Source of the DNA: Brevibacillus gelatini
GTDB lineage: Bacteria > Bacillota > Bacilli > Brevibacillales > Brevibacillaceae
Length of the DNA: 64,000 bases
Direction of reading: 5' to 3'
NCBI RefSeq assembly: GCF_003710935.1
Contig: NZ_RHHS01000046.1
Location: forward strand, 1 to 64,000
Below, in pieces: positions 48,149-56,232 of the stretch. The position numbers were made by a program, and so were the translations under genes. A model generated the notes under the pieces. The model was not told where the DNA came from. It did no database searches and was given only the letters and a program-made list of their open reading frames with translations. How positions within the stretch are numbered: position 1 is the stretch's first letter; the number at the start of each line of letters is the position of its first letter.

Positions 48149-48176
48149 TATTCGGCACCTCTGTAAATAATCCTGC
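48149..48176 (-). promoter_or_regulatory. Sigma-H promoter of hpf
   Basis: On the minus strand GCAGGATTA and GCCGAATA, separated by 11 bases, fit the sigma-H consensus RNAGGAWWW-N11/12-RNNGAATW at every stated position. The start would be about 25 bases upstream of the hpf ATG. In B. subtilis yvyD is also under sigma-H and sigma-B. Confidence 0.75.
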
Positions 48177-48262
48177 TCCAGGCTTAAAAAAATCTTCGTA
48201 ATTTTATTACAATCCGGCAAAAAGCGACAGAATTTTACCAATACTCGCTAGTTTCCCTATGC

Positions 48263-48268
48263 TATAAT
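48263..48268 (+). promoter_or_regulatory. Candidate -10 box for the plus-strand HD-GYP gene
   Basis: A perfect TATAAT lies 57 bases upstream of the ATG at 48326. No good -35 hexamer is visible at 16-18 bases. Confidence 0.4.
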
Positions 48269-48325
48269 AATGGTGGTAGTCACTCAATCCTATATCAAGG
48301 TCGTCATCGCACTGGAGGAATCCTC

Positions 48326-49378
48326 ATGGCAGAGGTGAAACCTTCTCATTCCATTATTGGCACTACGCTCGCGAAAGATGTCTACAATGAGTACGGCCTG
48401 CTTCTATTGCCCGCAGGGGCAGTTCTTCATCCGAGTGACATACGTCTTTTGGAGGCACATCATGTTCAAGCTGTGCACGTCACTTCTGCGCCGGAAGCTC
48501 TTAGGCCGCCTCTGCCCATTCTGCATTGGAACGAGGCCGAAGCAGCCCGCGAGTACATTGCAGCTGTCAAACAAACCGAGCACCTTTTCAAACAGATCGC
48601 TACAGGTTCTGTTCCTCCCTTGCATCAGTTCCACAGCACCTTTTATCCTCTGCTGGACCAAGTGCTCCAGCGAGTGGGCTTTCTCCGGTTCCTCTACATC
48701 AAGGAAAGCTCGGAAAATTACACCTACCGCCATTCTCTCAATGTCGGAATCGTAGCAGCCCTCATCGGTAAAATTGTAGGACGACCCCCGGACGAAATCT
48801 ATCGCTTGGGACAAGCCGGCCTCTTGCATGATGTGGGGAAGATCATGATCCCCGACGAGATTTTGTCCAAACCCTCACGTTTGAGCGATGAAGAGTACGA
48901 AATCATGAAGCGCCACACGAGCTACGGCTACGAGCTGATCCTGTCGATGGAGGACGCTGACGAGTGGATCGCCAGGTGCGCCCTTATGCATCACGAGCGG
49001 CTGGACGGCAGCGGCTATCCTCATGGCTGCCAAAAGGAAGACATTCCTCTGGAGTGCCAGATCATCAGCGTAGCTGACGTATTCGACGCCGTCTGCACAG
49101 ACCGCGTCTATCGCCGCGGCACTTCGCCTTTTCACGCTGCCAATGTATTGTGGGAGCTGGCATGCCAAGGTAAACTGAACCCTTTGGTCGTCTCGCGTTT
49201 TATCCAGTACATTATTTTGCTTTACGTCGGTTCGCAGGCGTTGCTTAGCAACGGAGACCGTGTCGAGATCATCATGGTTCATACCGATGAACCGATGCGT
49301 CCACTCGTTCGCCGTGGAGACGAATTTCTGGATTTGCGCGAGCACCGCACACTTACCATCACCAGAATGATTAGCTAG
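48326..49378 (+). CDS. Cytoplasmic HD-GYP domain protein, predicted cyclic-di-GMP phosphodiesterase
   Basis: The 350-residue protein has an N-terminal DUF3391-like beta-rich segment (about 5-60, GTTLAKDVYNEYGLLLLPAG), a helical linker and an HD-GYP domain. The catalytic signs are HD at 168-169 in GLLHDVGKIMIP, HHER at 222-225 and GSGYP at 228-232. A short C-terminal beta domain follows (GDRVEIIMVHTDE). It has no membrane segment. The ATG follows GGAGG by about six bases. It diverges from hpf and is monocistronic. Confidence 0.9.
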   Translation: MAEVKPSHSIIGTTLAKDVYNEYGLLLLPAGAVLHPSDIRLLEAHHVQAVHVTSAPEALRPPLPILHWNEAEAAREYIAAVKQTEHLFKQIATGSVPPLHQFHSTFYPLLDQVLQRVGFLRFLYIKESSENYTYRHSLNVGIVAALIGKIVGRPPDEIYRLGQAGLLHDVGKIMIPDEILSKPSRLSDEEYEIMKRHTSYGYELILSMEDADEWIARCALMHHERLDGSGYPHGCQKEDIPLECQIISVADVFDAVCTDRVYRRGTSPFHAANVLWELACQGKLNPLVVSRFIQYIILLYVGSQALLSNGDRVEIIMVHTDEPMRPLVRRGDEFLDLREHRTLTITRMIS

Positions 49379-49384
49379 ACGTAA

Positions 49385-49422
49385 AAATCCCCCTGCGCCC
49401 GATCTGGCCAGGGGGATTTGCT
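49385..49422. terminator. Bidirectional terminator between HD-GYP gene and csp
   Basis: A perfect 11-bp stem (AAATCCCCCTG / CAGGGGGATTT) with a 13-base loop has T-rich flanks on both strands. Confidence 0.85.
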
Positions 49423-49436
49423 GTCATCGTTATGAT

Positions 49437-49634
49437 TTACAGTTTGACGACATTGGCTGCTTGTGGGCCGCGGTCGCCTTCCACAATATCAAACTCTACA
49501 GCTTGTCCTTCTTCCAATGTCCGAAAACCATCCGATTGGATCGCGGAAAAGTGAACGAATACGTCATCTCCATCTTCACGCTCGATAAAGCCAAAACCTT
49601 TTTCTGCATTAAACCATTTTACTTTGCCTTGCAT
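49437..49634 (-). CDS. Cold-shock protein, CspA/B family
   Basis: The 65-residue beta barrel has both RNA-binding motifs, KGFGFIE (RNP1) and VFVHFS (RNP2), and the family's [13 protein letters not shown] start. Csp proteins bind single-stranded RNA and DNA and ease translation at low temperature. The start at 49634 gives the family length; an AGAAAGGG lies 12 bases upstream. Confidence 0.95.
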   Translation of the reverse strand: MQGKVKWFNAEKGFGFIEREDGDDVFVHFSAIQSDGFRTLEEGQAVEFDIVEGDRGPQAANVVKL

Positions 49635-49724
49635 GAAACAGCACAACCCTTTCTGTTGTAAAAATTTGGATAAAAATCCTGTGTGTACACTTCTAGTCTC
49701 TCCAAAATCAGGAGCCGCATTCTT

Positions 49725-50399
49725 CTATCTTGTTGAATATTTTTTCTCCAATCCTCTTACAACTACCCGTGACAGGAACAACGTGAGCACCAGGTACACG
49801 GCCGCCTCGGTCATATACGGCGGATAGCGTTCAAACGTACTCTTCGCCACGTTCATGGCGGCGTAGTTCAACTCTGGTGTCGCAATGACAGCGCAAAGGG
49901 AGGAATCTTTCAAAAGGGCAATAAATTCGTTCCCGATAGCGGGCAGCATCCGGGTAAACGCCTGCGGCAAAATAATGAGCCGCATCGCCATCCCCTTCGT
50001 CATCCCGAGTGAGCGTGCCGCTTCCATCTGACCTGGATCGATCGATTGAATCCCTGCACGAAAAATTTCGGCGATGTAGGCCGCTGCGTTAAGCGACAGC
50101 GCCACAAATCCGGAGTAGATCGCTTCCGGACTGCTCTCTCCAGGGTAAAGCAGGCCCCAGATGGACGGAATGACGGCGAAGTGGATCAGCAAAATTTGCA
50201 CCAGCATCGGCGTCCCGCGAAAAAGTTCTACATAAATCGAGCATATCCACCGCCAAAAACGGTTCGACGACATTTTTCCCAAACTGATAAACAGTCCCAA
50301 AAACGTTCCGCAAACGGTAGCAACCGCCGTCAGTAGAATGGTATTGATAATGCCTCGGATAAACAGCTCGCGATATTCATAGATGACGCTCCAGTCCAA
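49725..50399 (-). CDS. Polar amino acid ABC transporter permease
   Basis: The 224-residue protein has five membrane helices and the HisM/GlnP-family signature, with FRGTPMLVQI early and the EAA loop EAARSLGMTKGMAMRLIILPQA that docks the ATPase. The binding-protein gene precedes it by 78 bases on the same strand. No ATPase gene is found in the operon or nearby. Confidence 0.93.
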   Translation of the reverse strand: MDWSVIYEYRELFIRGIINTILLTAVATVCGTFLGLFISLGKMSSNRFWRWICSIYVELFRGTPMLVQILLIHFAVIPSIWGLLYPGESSPEAIYSGFVALSLNAAAYIAEIFRAGIQSIDPGQMEAARSLGMTKGMAMRLIILPQAFTRMLPAIGNEFIALLKDSSLCAVIATPELNYAAMNVAKSTFERYPPYMTEAAVYLVLTLFLSRVVVRGLEKKYSTR

Positions 50400-50477
50400 T
50401 GGCGAGTCCTCCCTTCCTGTATGTCAGCACTGGAGTCATAAACACCGGGTACGTCCCGCGACGCACCCGGCTATTGA

Positions 50478-51293
50478 CTAGTTGGTGCCAAAGTACTGGT
50501 TGTAAATTTCCTGGAGCTTGCCGTTTTCCTTGATTTTCTTCAGGCCTTCGTTGACTTTGTTCAACGCGTCTGTGTTGCCTTTTTTCACCATGATGCCGTA
50601 GTATTCTTTTTCAAACGAGTCGTCCTTAATCAGCTTGAACTTCTTGTCTTGGATTTTTTTCACGTAATATTGCAGTACGCCATTATCGCCAACAACGGCA
50701 TCGACACGGCCGTTGAAGAAATCGTCCACGGACGAAGGCATGTCGTCATAGCCCATCAAGCCTTGATACGTGTCGCCAAACGCCTTTTTGACCACTTCTT
50801 CCCCTGTGGTTGCAGCCTGTACCCCGATCTTCATGCCTTTCAGATCGGCCAGCTTGGTCACTGGAGAGTCTTCTGCTACGAGAATGAGCTGATTGGCTTC
50901 AAAGTACGGTTCCGAGAAGTCGTATTTTTCCTTCCGCTTGTCCGTGATCGTGATCGACGAAATCCCGATGTCCACCGTCCCTTTGTCCAGCCCGTCAAAC
51001 AGCGGGTCCCAGCCTGTGTTTTTCCACTCGATCTTGAATCCGCCCGCTTCTGCGATCGCATTCATCACATCAATGTCATGGCCGCTGATTTTGTCCGCCT
51101 CCAGCATTTGGAACGGCGGATACGCTGCATCTGTTCCCACCACGTACACTTTTTCATCCGCGCCGGAGCTGGAGCCTGAGCCGCTCGCGCCAGTTCCCGA
51201 GCTTTGCTGGCCACCCGATCCACAGGCCGAGACCAAAAGCCCCACGCCTACGACCAGCACTAGAGATTTGAACCACTTTTTCCCGATACGCAT
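50478..51293 (-). CDS. Amino acid ABC transporter substrate-binding lipoprotein
   Basis: The 271-residue protein has a lipoprotein signal (lipobox VSAC near residue 24), a Gly/Ser-rich linker and a family 3 solute-binding domain (VGTDAAYPPFQMLE, then GISSITITDKRKEKYDFSEPYF and GVQAATTGEE). These segments fit glutamine or other polar amino acids. The ATG at 51293 follows AAGGGGG. Three DnaA-box-like sequences lie 80-125 bases upstream. Confidence 0.93.
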   Translation of the reverse strand: MRIGKKWFKSLVLVVGVGLLVSACGSGGQQSSGTGASGSGSSSGADEKVYVVGTDAAYPPFQMLEADKISGHDIDVMNAIAEAGGFKIEWKNTGWDPLFDGLDKGTVDIGISSITITDKRKEKYDFSEPYFEANQLILVAEDSPVTKLADLKGMKIGVQAATTGEEVVKKAFGDTYQGLMGYDDMPSSVDDFFNGRVDAVVGDNGVLQYYVKKIQDKKFKLIKDDSFEKEYYGIMVKKGNTDALNKVNEGLKKIKENGKLQEIYNQYFGTN

Positions 51294-51372
51294 TAAAAAT
51301 CCCCCTTGTTTTCTCTCTGTATGCTTTACTTTTCCCCAGCACTGTCCACATGGAAATCACGTGTTTTTTGCG

Positions 51373-51417
51373 TTCTCCACAAAGTTATCCACAATATTCA
51401 CATGATTTTGTGCACAA
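51373..51417. promoter_or_regulatory. Cluster of DnaA-box-like sequences
   Basis: A perfect DnaA box TTATCCACA (51385-51393) is flanked by TTCTCCACA (51373-51381, one mismatch) and the palindrome TTGTGCACAA (51408-51417, one mismatch on each strand). They lie in the 5' region of the amino acid binding-protein gene. Confidence 0.4.
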
Positions 51418-51504
51418 GCTGGGTATAACTTTTTTCCTGCGCGTTCTGCGGCTCTGGTACTATGGTTACGGAGATGAGCTTTGACGTAGAACTGGAACTA
51501 GCAG

Positions 51505-51566
51505 CAAAAAGGCAGGATTCGTATATACCGGATATACTTCGATCCTGCATATAAAAATCCTGCCTG
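51505..51566 (-). terminator. Terminator of motAB
   Basis: AGGCAGGATT and AATCCTGCCT form a 10-bp stem that encloses a second hairpin (GTATAT-CCG-GTATATAC type) and is followed by TTTTT on the minus strand, 20 bases after the motB stop. Confidence 0.7.
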
Positions 51567-51585
51567 TTTATCAGAAAAATATGAA

Positions 51586-52389
51586 TTATTCTTTTTCCGC
51601 CAAAATAATAACTTCTACCCGACGGTTGCGCGCCCGGTTCTCCTCGTTCGAATTATCCACGAGTGGCCTGTATTCTCCCCAACCTGCCACGGTAAAACGG
51701 GAAGCCGGCAAAGAATATGCATCAACCATTTCCCGCATCACCGCAATAGCGCGAGCAGAGGACAGCTCCCAGTTGGACTTGTATGGGCTATGTGAGATCG
51801 GCACGTCGTCTGTGTAGCCCTCAATCCTCACTTTGTACGCGTAGCGCTGCAAGACACGTGCTACTGTGCCTACGACCTCTTTCCCCTGCTCCTCTAAATC
51901 AGCAGAGCCACTGGCGAACAGGATTTTCTCCGGAAGCCGGATGCGCAAGCCTTCTTCGGTCTCCTCGTAGTCCAGGTTCAGCTCGGCCAAAGCGGACGAG
52001 AGCTGGGTGTGCAACGTCTCCATGTCGCGCTCGCCTGTGTCCGGCATGCCGACAGGCGGTTTCGGCAAACCCGCTTGCTCCTGTTCCTCTGCGCCGTTCT
52101 TTTCCCCTGTGCCTGCAAGCAGCTTTTTTTGTCCCTCCAACTGGTGAATCTCGCGCTCCAGCTCCAGCTTTTGCAGATTCAGCAGATCGAGGCTCTCATG
52201 CACCTGCTTCAGGTTGGCTTGCTGCTCGGCCTGCTCCTTTTTGGCCGCTTCGCGCTGGGTCTGAATCTTCGTCATTTGCGTCGCCGCGATAATAATCACG
52301 ATGACGAACAGCAGCGTTATCAAGTCGCTGTAGCTGATTAGCCAGCTTTTCTCCAACTCTTTCTCATCGTACAACCGATCGTCAAGCAT
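51586..52389 (-). CDS. motB: Flagellar stator protein MotB (OmpA-type peptidoglycan binding)
   Basis: MotB anchors the stator to peptidoglycan and carries the ion-binding Asp. The 267-residue protein has a single N-terminal helix with SYSDLITLLFV, whose Asp is the ion site, a long coiled segment (about 40-130) and a C-terminal OmpA domain (VRIEGYTDDVPI, then ELSSARAIAVMREM and NRRVEVII). The ATG at 52389 overlaps motA by eight bases. Whether protons or sodium drive it cannot be told here. Confidence 0.92.
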   Translation of the reverse strand: MLDDRLYDEKELEKSWLISYSDLITLLFVIVIIIAATQMTKIQTQREAAKKEQAEQQANLKQVHESLDLLNLQKLELEREIHQLEGQKKLLAGTGEKNGAEEQEQAGLPKPPVGMPDTGERDMETLHTQLSSALAELNLDYEETEEGLRIRLPEKILFASGSADLEEQGKEVVGTVARVLQRYAYKVRIEGYTDDVPISHSPYKSNWELSSARAIAVMREMVDAYSLPASRFTVAGWGEYRPLVDNSNEENRARNRRVEVIILAEKE

Positions 52390-53191
52390 AGCGATCCTGC
52401 CTTTCAATCTTGCCCTTCATGCTGCCAGGCTCTTTGATGAGCACCAGCTTCTGATCGCCAGGCAAAAACGAGTTGAGCTTTTCAAACAACAAACGCGGCG
52501 TCTCCATCCGCTGCAAACCGACACAGCCCTCGATGTACAGCCGTTTTTCAAACATTTCCCGGTCGTACAAATCCATCATCCGGTAGTAGCAGGGCAGCGC
52601 GAACAAGTTGGCAAGGAGCGCACCGTAGAGCGTCGCGACAACGGCTGCGCTCAGGCTGTGCCCTGTGAGTGCCATGTCTTCCAGCGATTTGAGCACCCCT
52701 GTCATCCCGAGCAGCGTCCCGACCAGCCCCATCCCTGGCGCAAGCAAGCTGATGAGCCGAAAGAAGCCTGCTGCCTGTTGGTAGCGATACTGCTCGCCTT
52801 TCAGCTCGTTCTCCAGGATCATTCGCAGTTCTTCCTCAGGCACACCCTCGATCGCCAGCAAGCTGCCGCGCTGCACGAACGAGTCGCGCTCCTGCTGCAG
52901 CTCGCGCTCAAGTGCGATATATCCCTGTTCTTTCTGGACGAGCGCGTAGTAGTAGAAGCGCTTGATCGTCTCCTCGACATTGCTTTCCCGCCCGTGAATC
53001 AGCAGGCGGATGATTTTTTTCAGGTCGAGGTGCTTGCGCTTGATCGCGTAGGAAACCACTACAGCAAGCGCGACCAGCTCGATGGCGGTCACGTTCAGGA
53101 GGTCGGCGAGGTTTCCATTCAGGTAAACCGCGTGTATGAAAATGAGCAGGACGGCTCCGATCAAGGCGAGTGAGCGGCGTTTTGTGGACAA
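52382..53191 (-). CDS. motA: Flagellar stator protein MotA (MotA/TolQ/ExbB channel)
   Basis: The 269-residue protein has four membrane helices: two near the N terminus (9-60), a long charged cytoplasmic part (60-150) and two near 160-215 with LLAPGMGLVGTLLGMTG, which holds the conserved Pro of the stator channel. A TTG start at 53191 is used because AGGAAGGTGA lies five bases upstream. An extended -10 element is present upstream. It is paired with motB. Confidence 0.9.
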   Translation of the reverse strand: MSTKRRSLALIGAVLLIFIHAVYLNGNLADLLNVTAIELVALAVVVSYAIKRKHLDLKKIIRLLIHGRESNVEETIKRFYYYALVQKEQGYIALERELQQERDSFVQRGSLLAIEGVPEEELRMILENELKGEQYRYQQAAGFFRLISLLAPGMGLVGTLLGMTGVLKSLEDMALTGHSLSAAVVATLYGALLANLFALPCYYRMMDLYDREMFEKRLYIEGCVGLQRMETPRLLFEKLNSFLPGDQKLVLIKEPGSMKGKIERQDRYA

Positions 53192-53229
53192 TGGTGTCAC
53201 CTTCCTAGCTTTTAAACAGTTGTCTTTCA

Positions 53230-53238
53230 ATTATAGCA
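53230..53238 (-). promoter_or_regulatory. Extended -10 element of motAB
   Basis: TGC-TATAAT on the minus strand lies about 40 bases before the motA start; the -35 is weak. Confidence 0.45.
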
Positions 53239-53277
53239 GATGGAGTTTGCTCAAACCGACAGACAAATGATTGAAAT

Positions 53278-53304
53278 GAAAGCATTGATTCAAAATGTCG
53301 ATAA
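53278..53304 (+). promoter_or_regulatory. Sigma-D promoter of the YjfB-like gene
   Basis: GAAA and GTCGATAA separated by 15 bases resemble the flagellar sigma-D consensus TAAA-N15-GCCGATAT, with three mismatches. It lies 38 bases upstream of the GTG start. Confidence 0.5.
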
Positions 53305-53342
53305 TAAAAACGTAAGGAAATTCTCGAAAAGAGGTGACCTAT

Positions 53343-53519
53343 GTGAATGCTATCCAACTGCAGCAAGCAGTAAACATCAGTGTAACCAAACAAGTGCAGG
53401 AGACTGCGCAAGCCCAGGCTTCCATACTGCTGGAGGGCTTGGCCGAAACTCAGAAAAATATGCAAGTGGCTCAAGCAAGTCATCCAACCTTGGGGAAAAC
53501 CATCGATATTCGCGTGTAA
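53343..53519 (+). CDS. YjfB-family putative motility protein
   Basis: This 58-residue protein starts with GTG at 53343, five bases after AGAGGTGA. It reads NAIQLQQAVNISVTKQVQET near the start and ends HPTLGKTIDIRV, which fits the YjfB family of small proteins found with flagellar genes and controlled by sigma-D. Its role is unknown. It diverges from motAB and is monocistronic. Confidence 0.8.
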   Translation: MNAIQLQQAVNISVTKQVQETAQAQASILLEGLAETQKNMQVAQASHPTLGKTIDIRV

Positions 53520-53528
53520 AATAAAAGA

Positions 53529-53557
53529 GGCCGGTTCTCCGGCCGTTTTTTATTTTT
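53529..53557 (+). terminator. Terminator of the YjfB-like gene
   Basis: A perfect 6-bp GC stem (GGCCGG / CCGGCC) with a 4-base loop is followed by GTTTTTTATTTTTTT on the plus strand. It overlaps the end of fliT on the other strand. Confidence 0.85.
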
Positions 53558-53909
53558 TTCGATCAAAAAATGCCCCGTAACAGTTCGGACCATCCTCATT
53601 GTAAGAATTCATGGCGAGCTTTGTGCGCTGGAGGTTGTTTAGCTGTTTTTGTACGGCTTGTTTTCGGACATCCATCTTCGGGATAAGGCGCTGGTTGATT
53701 TCGTATATTTGCTCTAATTGTTGCTTTTGCGAAAACGATAGGGATTCGCTTGCCAACTCGTGTTTTTGTATTTGTAAAATCAGATTTTCTCGTTCATCCA
53801 ACAAAGATAACCACTCTTCTGGTTCCGATCCCTTCACACTCACTACTTCTTCCAAACGTTGTGTTACCTTTAACAGACCATCTAAAAGACCTTCTACCGT
53901 CTTTTCCAT
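53550..53909 (-). CDS. fliT: FliT-like flagellar export chaperone
   Basis: This 119-residue, mostly helical protein lies last in flaG-fliD-fliS-fliT, where FliT, the chaperone of the filament cap FliD, is expected. It has the helical EWLSLLDERENLILQIQ segment common to FliT-type proteins. The ATG at 53909 follows AAGGAG by six bases and overlaps the fliS end region closely. Assignment rests on size, helical pattern and place. Confidence 0.75.
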   Translation of the reverse strand: MEKTVEGLLDGLLKVTQRLEEVVSVKGSEPEEWLSLLDERENLILQIQKHELASESLSFSQKQQLEQIYEINQRLIPKMDVRKQAVQKQLNNLQRTKLAMNSYNEDGPNCYGAFFDRKK

Positions 53910-53919
53910 TTTGAGCTCC

Positions 53920-54297
53920 TTAACCTTGTCTTTTAGCCAGCAGCATGGCCTCTTTCCAAGTATCCCGGAATTGAATAAAGAGATCTTCGACTTCAAGAAG
54001 TATCTCTACATCTTTACGTATATTTGCTTCAATTGTACGCTGAAGCATATACTCGTAAAGCCTGGCAAATTCCTTAGATATTTCATAGTCGCTGTTTAAG
54101 GTAGACATGAGCTCATATAGGATGTCCTGTATTTTCAATGAGCCCTCGTGTGCTTTTATGATGTCTTTCTCTTCTAGCGCTATCTTAACTTGTTTAATGA
54201 ATTTAAGTGCGCCATTGTAAAGCATCAGGGTTAATTCTGCAGGAGTAGCTGTCGTTACCTGATTAGATTGGTATGTCTGAGCAGCATTTTGTAACAT
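53920..54297 (-). CDS. fliS: Flagellar export chaperone FliS
   Basis: FliS keeps flagellin from polymerising in the cytoplasm. The 125-residue helical protein has QSNQVTTATPAELTLMLYNGALKFI, the family signature, near the N terminus and a charged C-terminal helix. The start is uncertain among GTG 54306, ATG 54303 and ATG 54297; the last is used because AGGAAGTGA precedes it. Confidence 0.93.
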   Translation of the reverse strand: MLQNAAQTYQSNQVTTATPAELTLMLYNGALKFIKQVKIALEEKDIIKAHEGSLKIQDILYELMSTLNSDYEISKEFARLYEYMLQRTIEANIRKDVEILLEVEDLFIQFRDTWKEAMLLAKRQG

Positions 54298-54316
54298 CTG
54301 CATCACTTCCTAATCA

Positions 54317-55798
54317 TTATTGCCCTAACATTTGAGCAAACCATGAGCCTTGGGACTGGGCTTTGGACATTGCTTGTTCCATGGCGGTGAATTGCTTCCA
54401 GTAGCGGTCTTCTATTACTTTCAGACGGTCTTCCCAACGATCTATCTCGTCAGATGTTTGTTTGAGTTTTTTCCCTAAGCTGCTGTCATCATAACCGCTG
54501 CTAACTGATCCCGCCTCTTTGGTTACCTTGTCCATAACCTTGTTCAGCGCGCTATACAGCCGTTCAGCTACACCGCTTTCTTTGTATTTATCCGAAGTGT
54601 TACTTGCACTGCTATAGTTTGTGAACAGTTTCAGGACGTCTTCCCCATTATTTCGAATGGCGTCACGCAGTTTTGTCTCGTCAATATAAAGCTTACCGTT
54701 CTCCTGATAAGCAGCCTTACCGCTTGGAGGACCCGTAATTCCTATTTGAGAAAGAGACAATGTTTGGTCTGCAGCTACTTTTACCGGTGTACTTAAAGCG
54801 GCTCTAAGATCATACAAACCATTTGTCAATATTGGATCCCGCAAAAGAATGCCACTTTTGGCCATAGTTTCCAATTTTTCTGCGGTTTTTTCCGGCAACG
54901 CTTCTTTTTCATCGTCCAGTAACGGCTGGTAGCCTTTATATTTAGGCTCCGATATTTTCTTATTGATTGTCTCAATAATAACATTATACTTGTCTATAAA
55001 ATCTTTTACTGTATTAAAAATTGCATCTTCATCTGCTTTTGTACTAACTGTAATCGGGGAACCCGTATTTATCTGTTTTAGCGTAAAATCAATTCCGTCA
55101 TATTTAAATGTATTGGTTGCAGAAGTATATTCTACGCCGTTAATCTTGAATTTTGCAGGAATACCTGGCGTTTGTGACGAGTAAGTCTTGTTCGCATCCA
55201 AATTTAAGCTGTTAGCCGTGCTGGCTACATCAAAATCTTTGCCGTCTTCGGATGTCAAAACCAGCTTGCCATCAAAAAAGCTCGCTTTTACTCCTGATTT
55301 GGAGCTGTTGATTTTGCTTACAATACTATCGATAGAATCGGTACCTGCGAAGTTAAGGGACACCTCTTCCAAAGTCCCGTCTCCATTTGTATCCTTCTTG
55401 ATGGTCATGGTAAAATCTGAACCACCAATCGCTGCCTTGGAATCCGTAACATTTGTCAAAAATTCAGCTCTCGCAGGTATGCTTGGTTTCGCCAGTTGAT
55501 CTACCTCAACAGTATAAGAAGACAGGGAAGGACTTCCCACTACTTTTGCAGAGGCTACACTCTCATTATCGGATGTAACAGTTTTCTTGTTAAAAGTGCT
55601 TGACATCCTGAGAGTCTTCAGTGAGTTTTGCAAATCTGCAAAAAGCGAGTTCATTTCACGATAAGCATCGCGTTTCCATTCAATAGAATATTTACTGCGC
55701 TGCAATCGATTGACTGGCTCACGATGTGTTTTCATTAAATCCTTAATAATTTTCTCAGTGTCCAGTCCAGATGCCATTCCACTTATGCGTATCCCCAT
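54317..55798 (-). CDS. fliD: Flagellar filament capping protein FliD
   Basis: FliD forms the cap under which flagellin subunits insert. The 493-residue protein has the N-terminal family segment RISGMASGLDTEKIIKDLMK, a central variable region (100-330) and a C-terminal helix with KQTSDEIDRWEDRLKVIEDR and YWKQFTAMEQAMSKAQSQGSW-type end. It follows flaG by 12 bases. Confidence 0.95.
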   Translation of the reverse strand: MGIRISGMASGLDTEKIIKDLMKTHREPVNRLQRSKYSIEWKRDAYREMNSLFADLQNSLKTLRMSSTFNKKTVTSDNESVASAKVVGSPSLSSYTVEVDQLAKPSIPARAEFLTNVTDSKAAIGGSDFTMTIKKDTNGDGTLEEVSLNFAGTDSIDSIVSKINSSKSGVKASFFDGKLVLTSEDGKDFDVASTANSLNLDANKTYSSQTPGIPAKFKINGVEYTSATNTFKYDGIDFTLKQINTGSPITVSTKADEDAIFNTVKDFIDKYNVIIETINKKISEPKYKGYQPLLDDEKEALPEKTAEKLETMAKSGILLRDPILTNGLYDLRAALSTPVKVAADQTLSLSQIGITGPPSGKAAYQENGKLYIDETKLRDAIRNNGEDVLKLFTNYSSASNTSDKYKESGVAERLYSALNKVMDKVTKEAGSVSSGYDDSSLGKKLKQTSDEIDRWEDRLKVIEDRYWKQFTAMEQAMSKAQSQGSWFAQMLGQ

Positions 55799-55810
55799 AT
55801 TTTTTACCCC

Positions 55811-56170
55811 CTATCTTTTTTCGTCTACTAGTAACCCGATCATTTCGTGCATTTTGGCCACCATATCCATCATCTTTTTAGAAGGAATTTCCCGCACAAC
55901 AGTATTATCAATGTCACTTACTACTTGAACATAGTACTCATTTAGTTCCTCATGCAATGTGAATTTGAGATGAGTTGTACTCGACTGCATAAACTTATTC
56001 AAACTCTCTACTTGTCGTTCGATATCAGCCTTAGAAAAATGCTTATCCGTTTGAACTGGGGCCTTGTTTTCTTGTTGTTGGACTCCATGCTGGCTTCCAG
56101 ATCCCCCTGCAAGCTTCTCCACATATGGCACTCTTCCGTTTGCAGCCATATTGCTTCCTTGGATACTCAC
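55811..56170 (-). CDS. flaG: Flagellar protein FlaG
   Basis: FlaG proteins affect filament length. The 119-residue protein has a low-complexity N terminus and the conserved C-terminal FlaG domain LKFTLHEELNEYYVQVVSD followed by TVVREIPSKKMMDM. A GTG at 56170 follows GGGGAGG. It is the first gene of the cap group and has its own sigma-D promoter upstream. Confidence 0.93.
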   Translation of the reverse strand: MSIQGSNMAANGRVPYVEKLAGGSGSQHGVQQQENKAPVQTDKHFSKADIERQVESLNKFMQSSTTHLKFTLHEELNEYYVQVVSDIDNTVVREIPSKKMMDMVAKMHEMIGLLVDEKR

Positions 56171-56204
56171 AATTTTTCCTCCCCTACAGTTCCCTTTATC
56201 ATAA

Positions 56205-56232
56205 GTATCGGAAAAATGTGGTGAAGTATTTA
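56205..56232 (-). promoter_or_regulatory. Sigma-D promoter of flaG-fliD-fliS-fliT
   Basis: On the minus strand TAAA and TCCGATAC with a 16-base spacer match the sigma-D consensus with two mismatches in the -10. The TAAA overlaps the TAA stop of the upstream cytidylyltransferase gene. Confidence 0.7.
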
